A stretch of DNA of 6,879 bases from Bacteroidota bacterium (GTDB lineage: Bacteria > Bacteroidota > Bacteroidia > Bacteroidales > VadinHA17): contig JAEYZD010000064.1 of NCBI GenBank assembly GCA_023430725.1, positions 1 to 6,879 on the forward strand, given 5' to 3'. Below, piece by piece: positions 1 through 6,613 of the stretch (the stretch's first letter is position 1; every line of letters begins with the position of its first letter). The position numbers and the translations under genes are program-made. The notes under the pieces were generated by a model. That model saw nothing but the letters and a program-made list of their open reading frames with translations, was not told where the DNA came from and did not search any database.

Positions 1-56
1 GCCCAATTAGGGCTACAATCCTTATCTTTGAAGTTTAATGTTAAAAGTTAACAGAA

Positions 57-90
57 ACCGCCGTGGTACGATGAGTACGCCCGGTGGTGT
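57..90 (+). ncRNA. Group II intron domain V (catalytic hairpin)
   Basis: Lower stem: 57-63 pairs with 82-88, seven pairs with G60 opposite T85 as a G-U wobble. The C59-G60-C61 step matches the position and wobble of the catalytic triad (CGC form). Upper stem: GTAC 66-69 pairs with GTAC 75-78. G79-C80 form the expected two-nucleotide bulge on the 3' side, and G65 can pair with C81. Total length is the usual 34 nt. Two irregularities stand out: T64 has no partner in this fold, and the apical loop is five bases (GATGA) rather than a GNRA-type tetraloop. That may be a subclass feature or early decay. Confidence 0.75.
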
Positions 91-125
91 GGGGGGACTG
101 CGGCGCGAGCCGCATCCTACCCGAT
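91..125 (+). ncRNA. Group II intron domain VI with branch-point A119 and 3' splice site
   Basis: GGG 91-93 pairs with CCC 120-122. A119 is bulged. GGGA 94-97 pairs with TCCT 115-118 through one G-U pair. C98 is unpaired. TGCGGC 99-104 pairs with GCCGCA 109-114 and is capped by the GNRA tetraloop GCGA (105-108). The bulged adenosine lies seven nucleotides from the predicted last intron base T125, where the lariat branch point normally sits. The intron would end in AT, fitting the family's terminal A-pyrimidine rule. The hairpin is not followed by a U tract, so it does not look like a terminator for transcription from either side. Confidence 0.8.
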
Positions 126-151
126 TAGAAACCGGGAACCCCCAGATACCC

Positions 152-652
152 TCAGATATTATCCGGAATCATGTCGGAGAGCAGGCACACTGCCAGGGCG
201 ACGATACCCTCGCCACGGCCGGTGAAACCCATCTTCTCGGTGGTGGTGGCCTTCACTGACACTGCATCCGGCGAAATATTGGCAATGGCAGCCATCGTGG
301 TGCGCATCGCGGTGATGTAGGGCGCAAGCTTCGGTAACTCCAGGCATACAGTGCTGTCAATATTCACAATCCTGTAACCCCTGGCCGCAACCATCTCAAC
401 AGTACGTTTCAGAAGAATCTTGCTGTCAATACCCCTGAACTCATCCGAAGTGTCAGGGAAGTGATAACCTATATCATTCAATCCGGCTGCTCCAAGAAGG
501 GCATCGCAGATGGCATGGATAAGAACGTCGCCGTCAGAGTGCGCCACGCATCCTTTTGGTGAGTTTATATGCACACCTCCGAGCCAGAGTTCCCGACCTT
601 CCTCCAGCCGGTGGAAGTCGATACCCTGTCCTATCCTCTGGTGCAGAGTCAT
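152..652 (-). CDS. ispF: 2-C-methyl-D-erythritol 2,4-cyclodiphosphate synthase (IspF)
   Basis: A cytoplasmic enzyme of the MEP isoprenoid pathway. It cyclises 4-diphosphocytidyl-2-C-methylerythritol 2-phosphate to the 2,4-cyclodiphosphate, releasing CMP. The 166-residue product is close to the E. coli length (159). Metal-binding residues are D12 and H14 in GQGIDFH, and H46 in the AHSDGDVLIHA block. The C-terminal signature KATTTEKMGFTGRGEGI is intact, so the enzyme should be active as the usual homotrimer. The start is the ATG at 652, 8 bp after the porV stop codon. No promoter is visible in that gap, so ispF is almost certainly co-transcribed with porV. The porU-porV-ispF order also occurs in Porphyromonas; the link with secretion appears to be position, not biochemistry. 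The TGA stop at 152-154 is 26 bp from the end of a convergent group II intron, and no intrinsic terminator is seen between them. Confidence 0.97.
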   Translation of the reverse strand: MTLHQRIGQGIDFHRLEEGRELWLGGVHINSPKGCVAHSDGDVLIHAICDALLGAAGLNDIGYHFPDTSDEFRGIDSKILLKRTVEMVAARGYRIVNIDSTVCLELPKLAPYITAMRTTMAAIANISPDAVSVKATTTEKMGFTGRGEGIVALAVCLLSDMIPDNI

Positions 653-660
653 TCCGGGAT

Positions 661-1812
661 TTATTTCTGGCTCAGGTTGCGGAGTGAATCAAATTCAAAT
701 CCGAGAGAGAACCTGAGAGTACGGGCCAGCGGGTTGTTCTGGGTGAATGGCATCAGGTATGAGAAATCAAGCGAGAAGACGCTCAGCCTGAATCCGGCGC
801 CGACGGTGAAGTATTTCCTGTTCCCCTTGAGCTCCGCTTCGTTGTAATACCCGGCCCGGATCGCAAACTGCTGGTTGTACCAGTATTCAAGACCGACCGA
901 CTGTGTAAACTCCTGCATCTCCTCTTTGAAGCCGCCGGGGGCATCGTAGAACGACTGGAATATGGCTACCGGAACTGAGACATTAGGGTCCTTGCCGTCT
1001 ATAATATTGCGGTCCTCGTCATATATCGGGGGTGTCGGCACCAGAAGCTTGTTGACGTCGAGCGACACAGCCAGGGAATTGTACCTGTCAAGGTTAACCT
1101 GGAATGTTGTTCCGAGTCTCATGTTCATCGGAATGAAGTCGGGATCGAATTCGGTTGTGTAACTCATCTTCGATCCGATGTTCGAAAGGTTTACACCAAA
1201 TGAGATATTTCCGTCCCTTGAACCGATCGAAAGATTGTTTGTGTAGAAAGCAGAAGCGTCAGCGGCATAGGAGATGCCCGGTTTTGTGTCCTCGAGGCCG
1301 CCTGTCAGGTTCGAATAGATGAACCTAAGTGCAACGCCTCCGGACCAGTGTTCCGAGAAGAGCCTGGAATAGGCAGCGTCAACTGAGAATTCGTTTGCAT
1401 TGAACTCACGGAGTATGCTCCCGATGTCATCGGTGAACTCTATCTTGCCCAGCGAAGAATACATCAGGCTGCCCGCAACCACCTGCTTGCTGTCGATCCT
1501 GTAGTAGCCTGTGAGGTATGAAAGATTTATATCGGGAATAAGTGCTCTCAGCCATGGTGAATATGACATCCCGAAGCCACCGTTGCCGTCAATAAAGGCA
1601 TATTTTGCAGGGTTCCAGTGCATGCTGAATATGTCGGGTGAGGTTGCCGCACCGGCATCACCGAGAGCCCCTGAACGGGAGTCGGGTGCGATGGAAAGGA
1701 ACGGCACAACGGTTTGAATGGGATTATATTTCAACTCCTCCTGAGCTGTTGCAGGGGAGGAGAATAGAAGTGTCAGTAGTAAAGTGCTAACGGTCAGCGC
1801 TTTGATTTTCAT
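661..1812 (-). CDS. porV: Type IX secretion system outer-membrane protein PorV (LptO)
   Basis: A 383-residue protein of the FadL-like beta-barrel group. PorV binds cargo carrying the C-terminal signal as it leaves the Sov/SprA translocon and brings it to PorU in the outer-membrane attachment complex. Residues 1-23 form a signal peptide ending PATA before Q24. The family hallmark lies just behind it: PFLSIAPDSRSGALGDAG (37-54), then TSPD and HWNPAKYAF (65-73). The rest is alternating aromatic and polar stretches expected of barrel strands, ending in a strand-like RFSLGFEFDSL. Length is close to the Porphyromonas protein (about 390 residues). The ATG at 1812 is chosen because the signal peptide begins there. 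It lies 63 bp after porU and has its own -7 box, so it may be transcribed both with porU and independently. ispF follows after 8 bp. Confidence 0.96.
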   Translation of the reverse strand: MKIKALTVSTLLLTLLFSSPATAQEELKYNPIQTVVPFLSIAPDSRSGALGDAGAATSPDIFSMHWNPAKYAFIDGNGGFGMSYSPWLRALIPDINLSYLTGYYRIDSKQVVAGSLMYSSLGKIEFTDDIGSILREFNANEFSVDAAYSRLFSEHWSGGVALRFIYSNLTGGLEDTKPGISYAADASAFYTNNLSIGSRDGNISFGVNLSNIGSKMSYTTEFDPDFIPMNMRLGTTFQVNLDRYNSLAVSLDVNKLLVPTPPIYDEDRNIIDGKDPNVSVPVAIFQSFYDAPGGFKEEMQEFTQSVGLEYWYNQQFAIRAGYYNEAELKGNRKYFTVGAGFRLSVFSLDFSYLMPFTQNNPLARTLRFSLGFEFDSLRNLSQK

Positions 1813-1835
1813 ATGTACTTAGTTACAGATTTGTG

Positions 1836-1843
1836 CAAATATA
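1836..1843 (-). promoter_or_regulatory. Probable porV promoter, -7 box TATATTTG
   Basis: The minus strand reads TATATTTG, an exact match to the Bacteroidota TAnnTTTG -7 element, 23 bp before the porV ATG. Transcription would start near 1832 and give a leader of about 20 nt. No clear -33 TTTG is present at the usual distance. The box forms half of a short inverted repeat (ATTTG 1829-1833, CAAAT 1836-1840). It would let porV and ispF be expressed independently of the long porU gene. Confidence 0.55.
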
Positions 1844-1875
1844 AAACAAAAAAAAGGGTCACTTATTGTGTTGTT

Positions 1876-4800
1876 TTACAAAATGATAAAACGGCCTGTC
1901 GCCGAGGCTTTTTCGCCCTCTGAAGTCACTGCTTCCGCCCTCCATAGATAGAGTCCCCGTGCCACCCTGCCTCCGTTCGTGTCACATCCGTCCCAGGGTA
2001 TATCCGGCAGGGCATAGCCTGATGTATTGAAATTCTCCCTCAAAACCCTCACTGTACGGCCGTCTGAGCTGAGGATAGTAACTGTAATATCCATTTCTGT
2101 TCCGGGTCTGTTGTGGCCGGCCGTGAATTTTGTCCCTTCGGTTACAGGGTTGGGGAATGCCAGCATATTATTCAGTCTGAAGCTGCCTCCGGCCTCCACG
2201 ATAAACCGGAGTGTGGCAACAGACGGATTATTGAGGTTGTCCCAGGCTCTCAGCGAGACTGTATGGTTACCCCTTTCGGCGACTATCAGCTGGTATGCCA
2301 GGCTGCCCGATCTGTGCTGACCGATGTCTGCCCGGAAGAGGCCGTTCAGTACTACTGCGGAGGAGATGTCATCGTCAAGCCAGGCGATTATATCATGCCC
2401 GATACCTGTTCCGCTGGCGTTTATACCGGATCTGTCACTGAGCAGTGCAAGCAGCACGGGAGAGTTGTCAGTGACCCCGCCTTCGTTGAACAGGGTGTCA
2501 TTCATGAATAGTCTTATCTCCGGTCCCTCCGTGTCATCCATCGCCGTCTCCGAGAAGCCTCCCACAGTAATTCCGGTAAAGCTTCCGTTAAGGTCTGAGG
2601 TGCTGTCGAAGGCGTAGTATTTTATTGCTCCGTTGCCATAGCTGTAATTAATATCCAGCGGCACGATGAAGGTAAAACTGAATCTTCCTCCGGTGACTGT
2701 TGTCCTGCCGCTGAAAAGGGTATTGCCTGCAACCGGAAAAATCATGGGCGATCCGCCGTCATTGGCCATGGTGCTTACATTACCCGGCTTGTCGGAAACG
2801 GTTGGTTCCAGTGTGCCGCTGAAGCCTGACATCAGGTTACCGTCTGCATCCTCGAGATGGCCGCTGATTGTAACAAGAGAAAGCGCCTTAAGCGTATCCG
2901 ACGGAAGGGAGACGTGCACCCCGTTGATGCTGTCAGTTACAACTTTCCCCCGCACAGGCCATGCCAGGCGCAGCGCAGGGTCGCCAAGCAAAAGGAAATT
3001 ACGCTTATTCATTCCTGTCCCGGAACTGACCTTTGCCTGCCTGATTATGTCACCCAGCCTCATTGAGCGTCCGTCAGGGGCTGTCCTGAATGCATTGTCA
3101 TATATTGCCCTGTTTAGTGCGTAGTTCGGGGCTGAATAGACGACCCTTGTGGTGCTCATCAGTGCTATCGCCCCGCCTTCCGGGTTTAGCAGCACCATTT
3201 CGCCGGCAGATGTCTTCGCGGAAATGAGACCGGTGGTCCTGTTGATGTCGGCATCGTCGAACCTCGAGAACTCGCAGGTTGCAGTGATAAAGAGAGGCAG
3301 CATGGTGCCATTCTTCCAGGAGTTGATGTTGCTTGTTCTTATGACCCTCTCGTGTGCCAGTCCGGACTCATTGCCGTGCCCCACATAATTCATGATCAGG
3401 CATCCGGCAGCCATCCTGTCATCCACGGCCTTTGATGCGTCAGGGTATGAGTCGCCCGTCACCGAAGTCACCTGCCGGTAAGCGTCAAGATAGATTTTTT
3501 CCACAGCAAGGGGAGGAGCAGCCGCCGAGGCTGCTTCGGCAAGACCCTCAGCATCAAACATATGAAGATTGGCATCTTCGTCGTCAGCAACAAGGCACAG
3601 GATGTTCCTCCATGATCCGCTGGTTGAGGCATTAAGGTAGGATTCGATCTTACGCACAATTATGCCGGCCGATGCGGTATCTGAAGCCGGCAGCCTTCCG
3701 ATGCCGATATCCAGGAATCCCTCTGCTTCTCCCTCGCCGGCATCGAGGAGTCCGTAGAAGTCATCGGAGGTAAAGGAGAGGACCCCGGTATTGGAGTTGA
3801 CCGATTGCCAGGTGGGGATGAATGAGCTGTTTCGCGGAGGCGGTGTCTTGTTTTCATAGGATCCGTCACCAAAAAGCAGCAGGTACCTTAGCGGGGAGCC
3901 AATATTGCTGCCACGGTCACGCATCATCCTGACGAAGTTCCTGATAGCGACGGCATCGGGAATTCCGCCGGAGAATTCATTACAGATCTCTTCCGGTGTG
4001 ACTATAACCGAGCTTGTGCCGTCGTCGGCAAGGTGGATTGCTGCAATGCGCTCAGCATAATCGCGGAACAGCGGATGTGTGACGATTATCATGTCCGCAG
4101 GGGCAAGGGCGTGCAGGTTTTGCGTTTGCACCGGGACAAACCTTGCAGGCTGTCTGATATGTGAGGAGGAGAAGGCTACGAATTTTTTCAGGCTGTCTGT
4201 AGCTGCGGAGAAGAGTGTGTTTCCTCCCTGGGTGGCAGTCTGTAAAGCTCGCGGAGCGAAGGGGTCTGTGACGTCCCATACCCTGAGGGAAGCCGAACCC
4301 TCAACAGTGAACCGGGTGATTTTCCCTTGTCCGACTGTGCGTCTGTCGCTTATTATCAGCTGCCTGTCGCGGTATACGATGCGTGCTCTTGCCAGGAACT
4401 CAACATAGTCAATATATCCGGAGGCGGCCATATTGCCGCCCGTGGAGAAGGTGATGCTGAAGGCCGGTGATGAAGACGAGGGGAGAATTGAGTCGGATGC
4501 TGTCACGATCTCGGCGAAGACGCCGTTAAGGTCTGTCATCATGACAGACGGTACGGTGACCGTTTTTACCGTTTCCGTTCCCTGTTGCAGGGTGAATGAG
4601 GTGCCGCTGTCAGACCTCCCCAGCACCCTCAGCATGTATCTTATCCGTTCAGACGTGATCAGGTCTGTGAAATCAGGGCCCACGGCAGTTTGTGCACCGG
4701 AGGCCACCTGCTGGTACCATTCCCTTCCTGACCTGATGAGGCTGATCTCCTCCAGTTCATGCCTGAAGAGAACGTCAGTTGACTGTGAGAAATCCGAAGG

Positions 4801-5478
4801 GGGTGCTGAAGGCTGAGTCTCGGTCGTCATCACCAGAGGGCCTGACGGCTGAGAGCCAATGAAATACCATGCCGTATCTGAGTAGTGATGGCGGAGGAAG
4901 GTGTATCCGCCGGAGGAGCGATCGTGCATCCACCTGTGTGTCCCTTCGGCATAAAAGAGCAGGTAATCACCGTCATTGAAGATTCCGTCACTGCCCTTCT
5001 CAACTGTCACGGCAATTTTCCTGAGGTCGTCAGGGGCGGTGCCGTCATTCATGAATGAGAGCTGCCCGCGGTTATTGCCGTAGAGCACTGCGGAGGCCGG
5101 GTCGGTTATCCCCATCTCCCTGATTCGTGAATAATCGAGTTTGTGGATGCCTTCAGCGGTGACCGCAATCTTTGCCCACCTGCCGCTTGCAAGCACGGAA
5201 GAGGCCGCGTATTCCTGCACCGCCATATCTTGCAGAGGCGCTTCGCCCTTCTCCGTCTGCATCCGCACAGCAGCTTCGCCCTTCTCCGTCTGCATCTGCA
5301 CAGCAGCTTCGCCCTTCTCCGTCTGCATCTGCGCAGCAGATTCGCCCTTCTCCATTTGCACCTGCACAGCAGCATCGCCCTTCTCTGTCTGCATCCGCAC
5401 AGCAGCATCGCCCTGCGCAATTGTGTGCAGCAGGGGCAGAAGAGAGACTATGCCGGTGGCCAGACTTTTCAGGTTCAT
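1876..5478 (-). CDS. porU: Type IX secretion system C-terminal signal peptidase / sortase PorU
   Basis: A cell-surface cysteine peptidase of the gingipain family (C25) that removes the C-terminal signal from T9SS cargo and joins the new end to anionic lipopolysaccharide, acting with PorV. From the ATG at 5478 it has 1200 residues; the Porphyromonas protein has about 1160. Residues 1-21 are a signal peptide. Residues 23-80 are five copies of an 11-residue repeat (GEAAVQMQTEK type) plus a partial copy. An N-terminal beta-rich region starts at SSVLASGRWAKIAV. The C25 domain spans about 460-835, with catalytic His701 in NYVGHGNESG and Cys735 in FITATCEFSRFDD. Ig-like regions follow, and the last 90 residues, from FPNPVTEG, form a FlgD/T9SS-type C-terminal domain that PorU is known to retain. 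An in-frame ATG at 5550 would add 24 residues before the signal peptide and is disfavoured. No frameshift is seen. The repeat insert is the one unusual part. Confidence 0.95.
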   Translation of the reverse strand: MNLKSLATGIVSLLPLLHTIAQGDAAVRMQTEKGDAAVQVQMEKGESAAQMQTEKGEAAVQMQTEKGEAAVRMQTEKGEAPLQDMAVQEYAASSVLASGRWAKIAVTAEGIHKLDYSRIREMGITDPASAVLYGNNRGQLSFMNDGTAPDDLRKIAVTVEKGSDGIFNDGDYLLFYAEGTHRWMHDRSSGGYTFLRHHYSDTAWYFIGSQPSGPLVMTTETQPSAPPSDFSQSTDVLFRHELEEISLIRSGREWYQQVASGAQTAVGPDFTDLITSERIRYMLRVLGRSDSGTSFTLQQGTETVKTVTVPSVMMTDLNGVFAEIVTASDSILPSSSSPAFSITFSTGGNMAASGYIDYVEFLARARIVYRDRQLIISDRRTVGQGKITRFTVEGSASLRVWDVTDPFAPRALQTATQGGNTLFSAATDSLKKFVAFSSSHIRQPARFVPVQTQNLHALAPADMIIVTHPLFRDYAERIAAIHLADDGTSSVIVTPEEICNEFSGGIPDAVAIRNFVRMMRDRGSNIGSPLRYLLLFGDGSYENKTPPPRNSSFIPTWQSVNSNTGVLSFTSDDFYGLLDAGEGEAEGFLDIGIGRLPASDTASAGIIVRKIESYLNASTSGSWRNILCLVADDEDANLHMFDAEGLAEAASAAAPPLAVEKIYLDAYRQVTSVTGDSYPDASKAVDDRMAAGCLIMNYVGHGNESGLAHERVIRTSNINSWKNGTMLPLFITATCEFSRFDDADINRTTGLISAKTSAGEMVLLNPEGGAIALMSTTRVVYSAPNYALNRAIYDNAFRTAPDGRSMRLGDIIRQAKVSSGTGMNKRNFLLLGDPALRLAWPVRGKVVTDSINGVHVSLPSDTLKALSLVTISGHLEDADGNLMSGFSGTLEPTVSDKPGNVSTMANDGGSPMIFPVAGNTLFSGRTTVTGGRFSFTFIVPLDINYSYGNGAIKYYAFDSTSDLNGSFTGITVGGFSETAMDDTEGPEIRLFMNDTLFNEGGVTDNSPVLLALLSDRSGINASGTGIGHDIIAWLDDDISSAVVLNGLFRADIGQHRSGSLAYQLIVAERGNHTVSLRAWDNLNNPSVATLRFIVEAGGSFRLNNMLAFPNPVTEGTKFTAGHNRPGTEMDITVTILSSDGRTVRVLRENFNTSGYALPDIPWDGCDTNGGRVARGLYLWRAEAVTSEGEKASATGRFIIL
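5240..5414 (-). repeat. 33-bp in-frame tandem repeat (about 5.3 copies) in the 5' end of porU
   Basis: Full copies begin at 5240, 5273, 5306, 5339 and 5372, and a further partial copy occupies 5405-5414. Each encodes an 11-residue unit such as AVRMQTEKGDA or AVQMQTEKGEA. The copy at 5339-5371 is the most diverged (AVQVQMEKGES); the others differ at only a few positions. Because 33 is a multiple of three, copy-number changes keep porU in frame, and the periodicity keeps other frames open on both strands, which explains several spurious open frames here. The unit is rich in Glu, Lys, Gln and Ala with one Gly, consistent with a polar, probably helical or flexible linker between signal peptide and mature protein. 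Confidence 0.95.
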
Positions 5479-5483
5479 GATGG

Positions 5484-5491
5484 CAAAGATA
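5484..5491 (-). promoter_or_regulatory. Candidate porU promoter, -7 box TATCTTTG next to the start codon
   Basis: The minus strand reads TATCTTTG, an exact TAnnTTTG match ending only 5 bp before the porU ATG at 5478. Transcription would begin about 3 nt before, or at, the start codon, giving a nearly leaderless mRNA. No good -33 element is seen. A weaker box, ATATTTTG at 5541-5534 on the same strand, would give a leader of about 50 nt and is the main alternative. The other arm of the inverted repeat is the plus-strand box at 5503-5510. Confidence 0.4.
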
Positions 5492-5502
5492 GTCAAGTAG
5501 CT

Positions 5503-5510
5503 TATCTTTG
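5503..5510 (+). promoter_or_regulatory. Candidate porP-gldK promoter, -7 box TATCTTTG
   Basis: An exact TAnnTTTG match on the plus strand, 69 bp before the porP ATG. A start near 5514 would give a leader of about 65 nt, usual for this phylum. No convincing -33 TTTG lies 19-21 bp upstream, where porU coding sequence begins. It is the best promoter candidate for porP and, by read-through, for gldK and any downstream gldLMN genes. Confidence 0.45.
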
Positions 5511-5579
5511 ACCCGTTTTGAAGCTGCCGGGGACAAAATATCGGAGTCACGGCCGCGTTGATAACAGTGAAGTACGAAC

Positions 5580-6545
5580 ATGAAGTTCAGTTACAGGACT
5601 CTTTCTCCGTTATTGCTCCTCTGCACCCTGACTGTCAGCAGCCAGGATACCTGGCACGGAACGATGTCAGGCATGCAGATGATGTACAATCCGGCATTTG
5701 CGGGAGTGCGGGGAACACCGTCCGTGAATCTCTCAGCTTTCACCTTCCTTCCGGGAAAGAGTTTCAGCCTCCGGTCAGTCTATGCATCATATGACGCCTA
5801 TTATCCCGGCCTTCACGGAGGAGCGGGGGTGTGGCTTTCTGACGACATGTTCGGGGATGTGATGAATGATCTCAGGGGAGGGCTCTCTTACTCATACCAT
5901 TTCAGGGCCGGAAGAAAAACCTACATAACGGCAGGACTGACAGCATCGTTTATCTCAAGGGGCATACGAACCGGGTCAGTGATTCTCCCTGATGACATAG
6001 ATCCATTCAATGGCATCACAGGCGGCGGAGCAGAGTATGCCTCACCGGGAGCCATCAGCCGCTTTGACCTGGGTACCGGCTTCACGGTTGCCTCAGGGCC
6101 ATGGTCCGGGGGTTTCTCAGCGATGCATCTCACACGTCCGCTTCTCAGCGATGACGGGAGTGATCACAACAGGCTTGACCGTCTTTTCTCACTGACTGCA
6201 GCCGTGGATCTCTCACCTCGGTCAGGCGACCTTTCTCTGATGCCTTCGGCGAATGTTATTGTCCAGGGCAGCGAATTCAGGATTTATTTAGGAAGCGAAG
6301 CCTCCTGGAAGGGTTTATTGGCGGGACTGGCCCTGTGGCACACAAAGGGGGGATTCACCTCGGCACAATTCTCCCTTGGATATGATTTATCGCTCGTAAA
6401 AGTCATGATGTCATACAGTTATATCCTGTCAGGTGGTGCAGCGCCGATCAGTGGCACTGCAATAGTCAGGGCAGGTGCAGTGTTTGGTTTCGGAAATGTT
6501 GAAAAAAGTAGAGGAGCGCACATAATAAAGTTGCCCCTTTTGTAG
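5580..6545 (+). CDS. porP: PorP/SprF family type IX secretion system outer-membrane protein
   Basis: A 321-residue outer-membrane beta-barrel of the PorP/SprF family. In T9SS loci PorP binds the periplasmic GldK/PorK-GldN/PorN ring to the outer membrane, while some SprF paralogues serve individual adhesins. Residues 1-21 form a signal peptide; Q22 probably starts the mature protein. The family signature YNPAFAG is at 36-42, followed by alternating Gly, aromatic and Ser-rich strands such as GLSYSYHF and RFDLGTGFTV, with final strands IVRAGAVFGFG. Cys15 after three Leu resembles a lipobox, but the hydrophobic stretch continues past it, so type I cleavage is more likely. The start is the first ATG in frame and begins the signal peptide. 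The gldK gene 68 bp downstream identifies this as the translocon PorP rather than an adhesin-specific SprF. A 101-bp spacer separates it from divergent porU. Confidence 0.92.
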   Translation: MKFSYRTLSPLLLLCTLTVSSQDTWHGTMSGMQMMYNPAFAGVRGTPSVNLSAFTFLPGKSFSLRSVYASYDAYYPGLHGGAGVWLSDDMFGDVMNDLRGGLSYSYHFRAGRKTYITAGLTASFISRGIRTGSVILPDDIDPFNGITGGGAEYASPGAISRFDLGTGFTVASGPWSGGFSAMHLTRPLLSDDGSDHNRLDRLFSLTAAVDLSPRSGDLSLMPSANVIVQGSEFRIYLGSEASWKGLLAGLALWHTKGGFTSAQFSLGYDLSLVKVMMSYSYILSGGAAPISGTAIVRAGAVFGFGNVEKSRGAHIIKLPLL

Positions 6546-6613
6546 TTATTTTGGTGCAGAGTTTTGTAAACGAACAGAATTTCAGGAATAAAAAGTAATC
6601 AAGTAAACCTTAA

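Larger units (their letters stand above)
1..125 (+). mobile_element. Group II intron, 3' end only (tail of domain IV, domains V and VI)
   Basis: The right-hand end of a self-splicing retroelement RNA; the 5' part, including any intron-encoded reverse transcriptase, lies outside the window. Recognition rests on a 34-nt domain V-like hairpin (57-90) followed directly by a domain VI hairpin (91-122) with one unpaired adenosine (A119), then GAT. This order and spacing is typical of bacterial group II introns, which end in an A-pyrimidine dinucleotide 6-8 nt after the branch point, so the predicted 3' splice site follows T125. Positions 1-56 are AT-rich and hold a small hairpin (TGTTAA at 39-44, TTAACA at 48-53, loop AAG), compatible with the end of domain IV. 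One open frame runs from position 1 to a TAA at 49-51 and another to a TAA at 36-38; I cannot tell whether either is the end of the intron protein. The intron is convergent with ispF and ends 26 bp from its stop codon. Confidence 0.82.
5484..5510. repeat. Inverted repeat CAAAGATA / TATCTTTG in the porU-porP divergent spacer
   Basis: Two perfect 8-bp arms (5484-5491 and 5503-5510) are separated by 11 bp. Read outwards, each arm is a -7 box facing one gene of the divergent pair. The structure is either two back-to-back promoters or a dyad for a regulator; the bases alone do not decide between these. Confidence 0.7.

Noticed and set aside
23..30. A plus-strand TATCTTTG box that could be a promoter for a small RNA at 36-150
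   Set aside because: The structured RNA downstream is better explained as domains V and VI of a group II intron, so the box probably lies by chance in domain IV; no -33 element or terminator accompanies it.
57..150. A riboswitch-like three-way junction formed by GGTGT-GGGGG (86-95) with CCCCC-ag-ATACC (139-150) around two hairpins
   Set aside because: It matches no riboswitch class I know, no gene follows in sense orientation, and the group II fold with a bulged branch-point A explains the same bases more fully.
38..259. A 73-codon plus-strand open frame
   Set aside because: It runs through the intron catalytic domains and into antisense ispF; the composition is not protein-like.
1847..1857. 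A T tract on the minus strand after porU, as a terminator
   Set aside because: There is no stable GC-rich stem before it; only a three-pair CAC/GTG hairpin is possible, so read-through into porV is likely.
2666..3124. A 152-codon plus-strand open frame inside porU
   Set aside because: It is antisense to the C25 and Ig-like region of an intact porU and has no recognisable family, signal peptide or promoter.
5141..5511. Several overlapping open frames on both strands across the start of porU
   Set aside because: They are kept open by the 33-bp repeat, whose length is a multiple of three; only the porU frame has a signal peptide and a continuing conserved protein.
5479..5550. Upstream ATG at 5550 as the porU start, adding 24 residues
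   Set aside because: The extension precedes a complete signal peptide beginning at the ATG at 5478 and overlaps the divergent promoter region.
6559..6566. GAGTTTTG as a -7 box for gldK alone
   Set aside because: The TA of the consensus is missing and the nearest TTTG (6539-6542) lies too close; co-transcription with porP is simpler.
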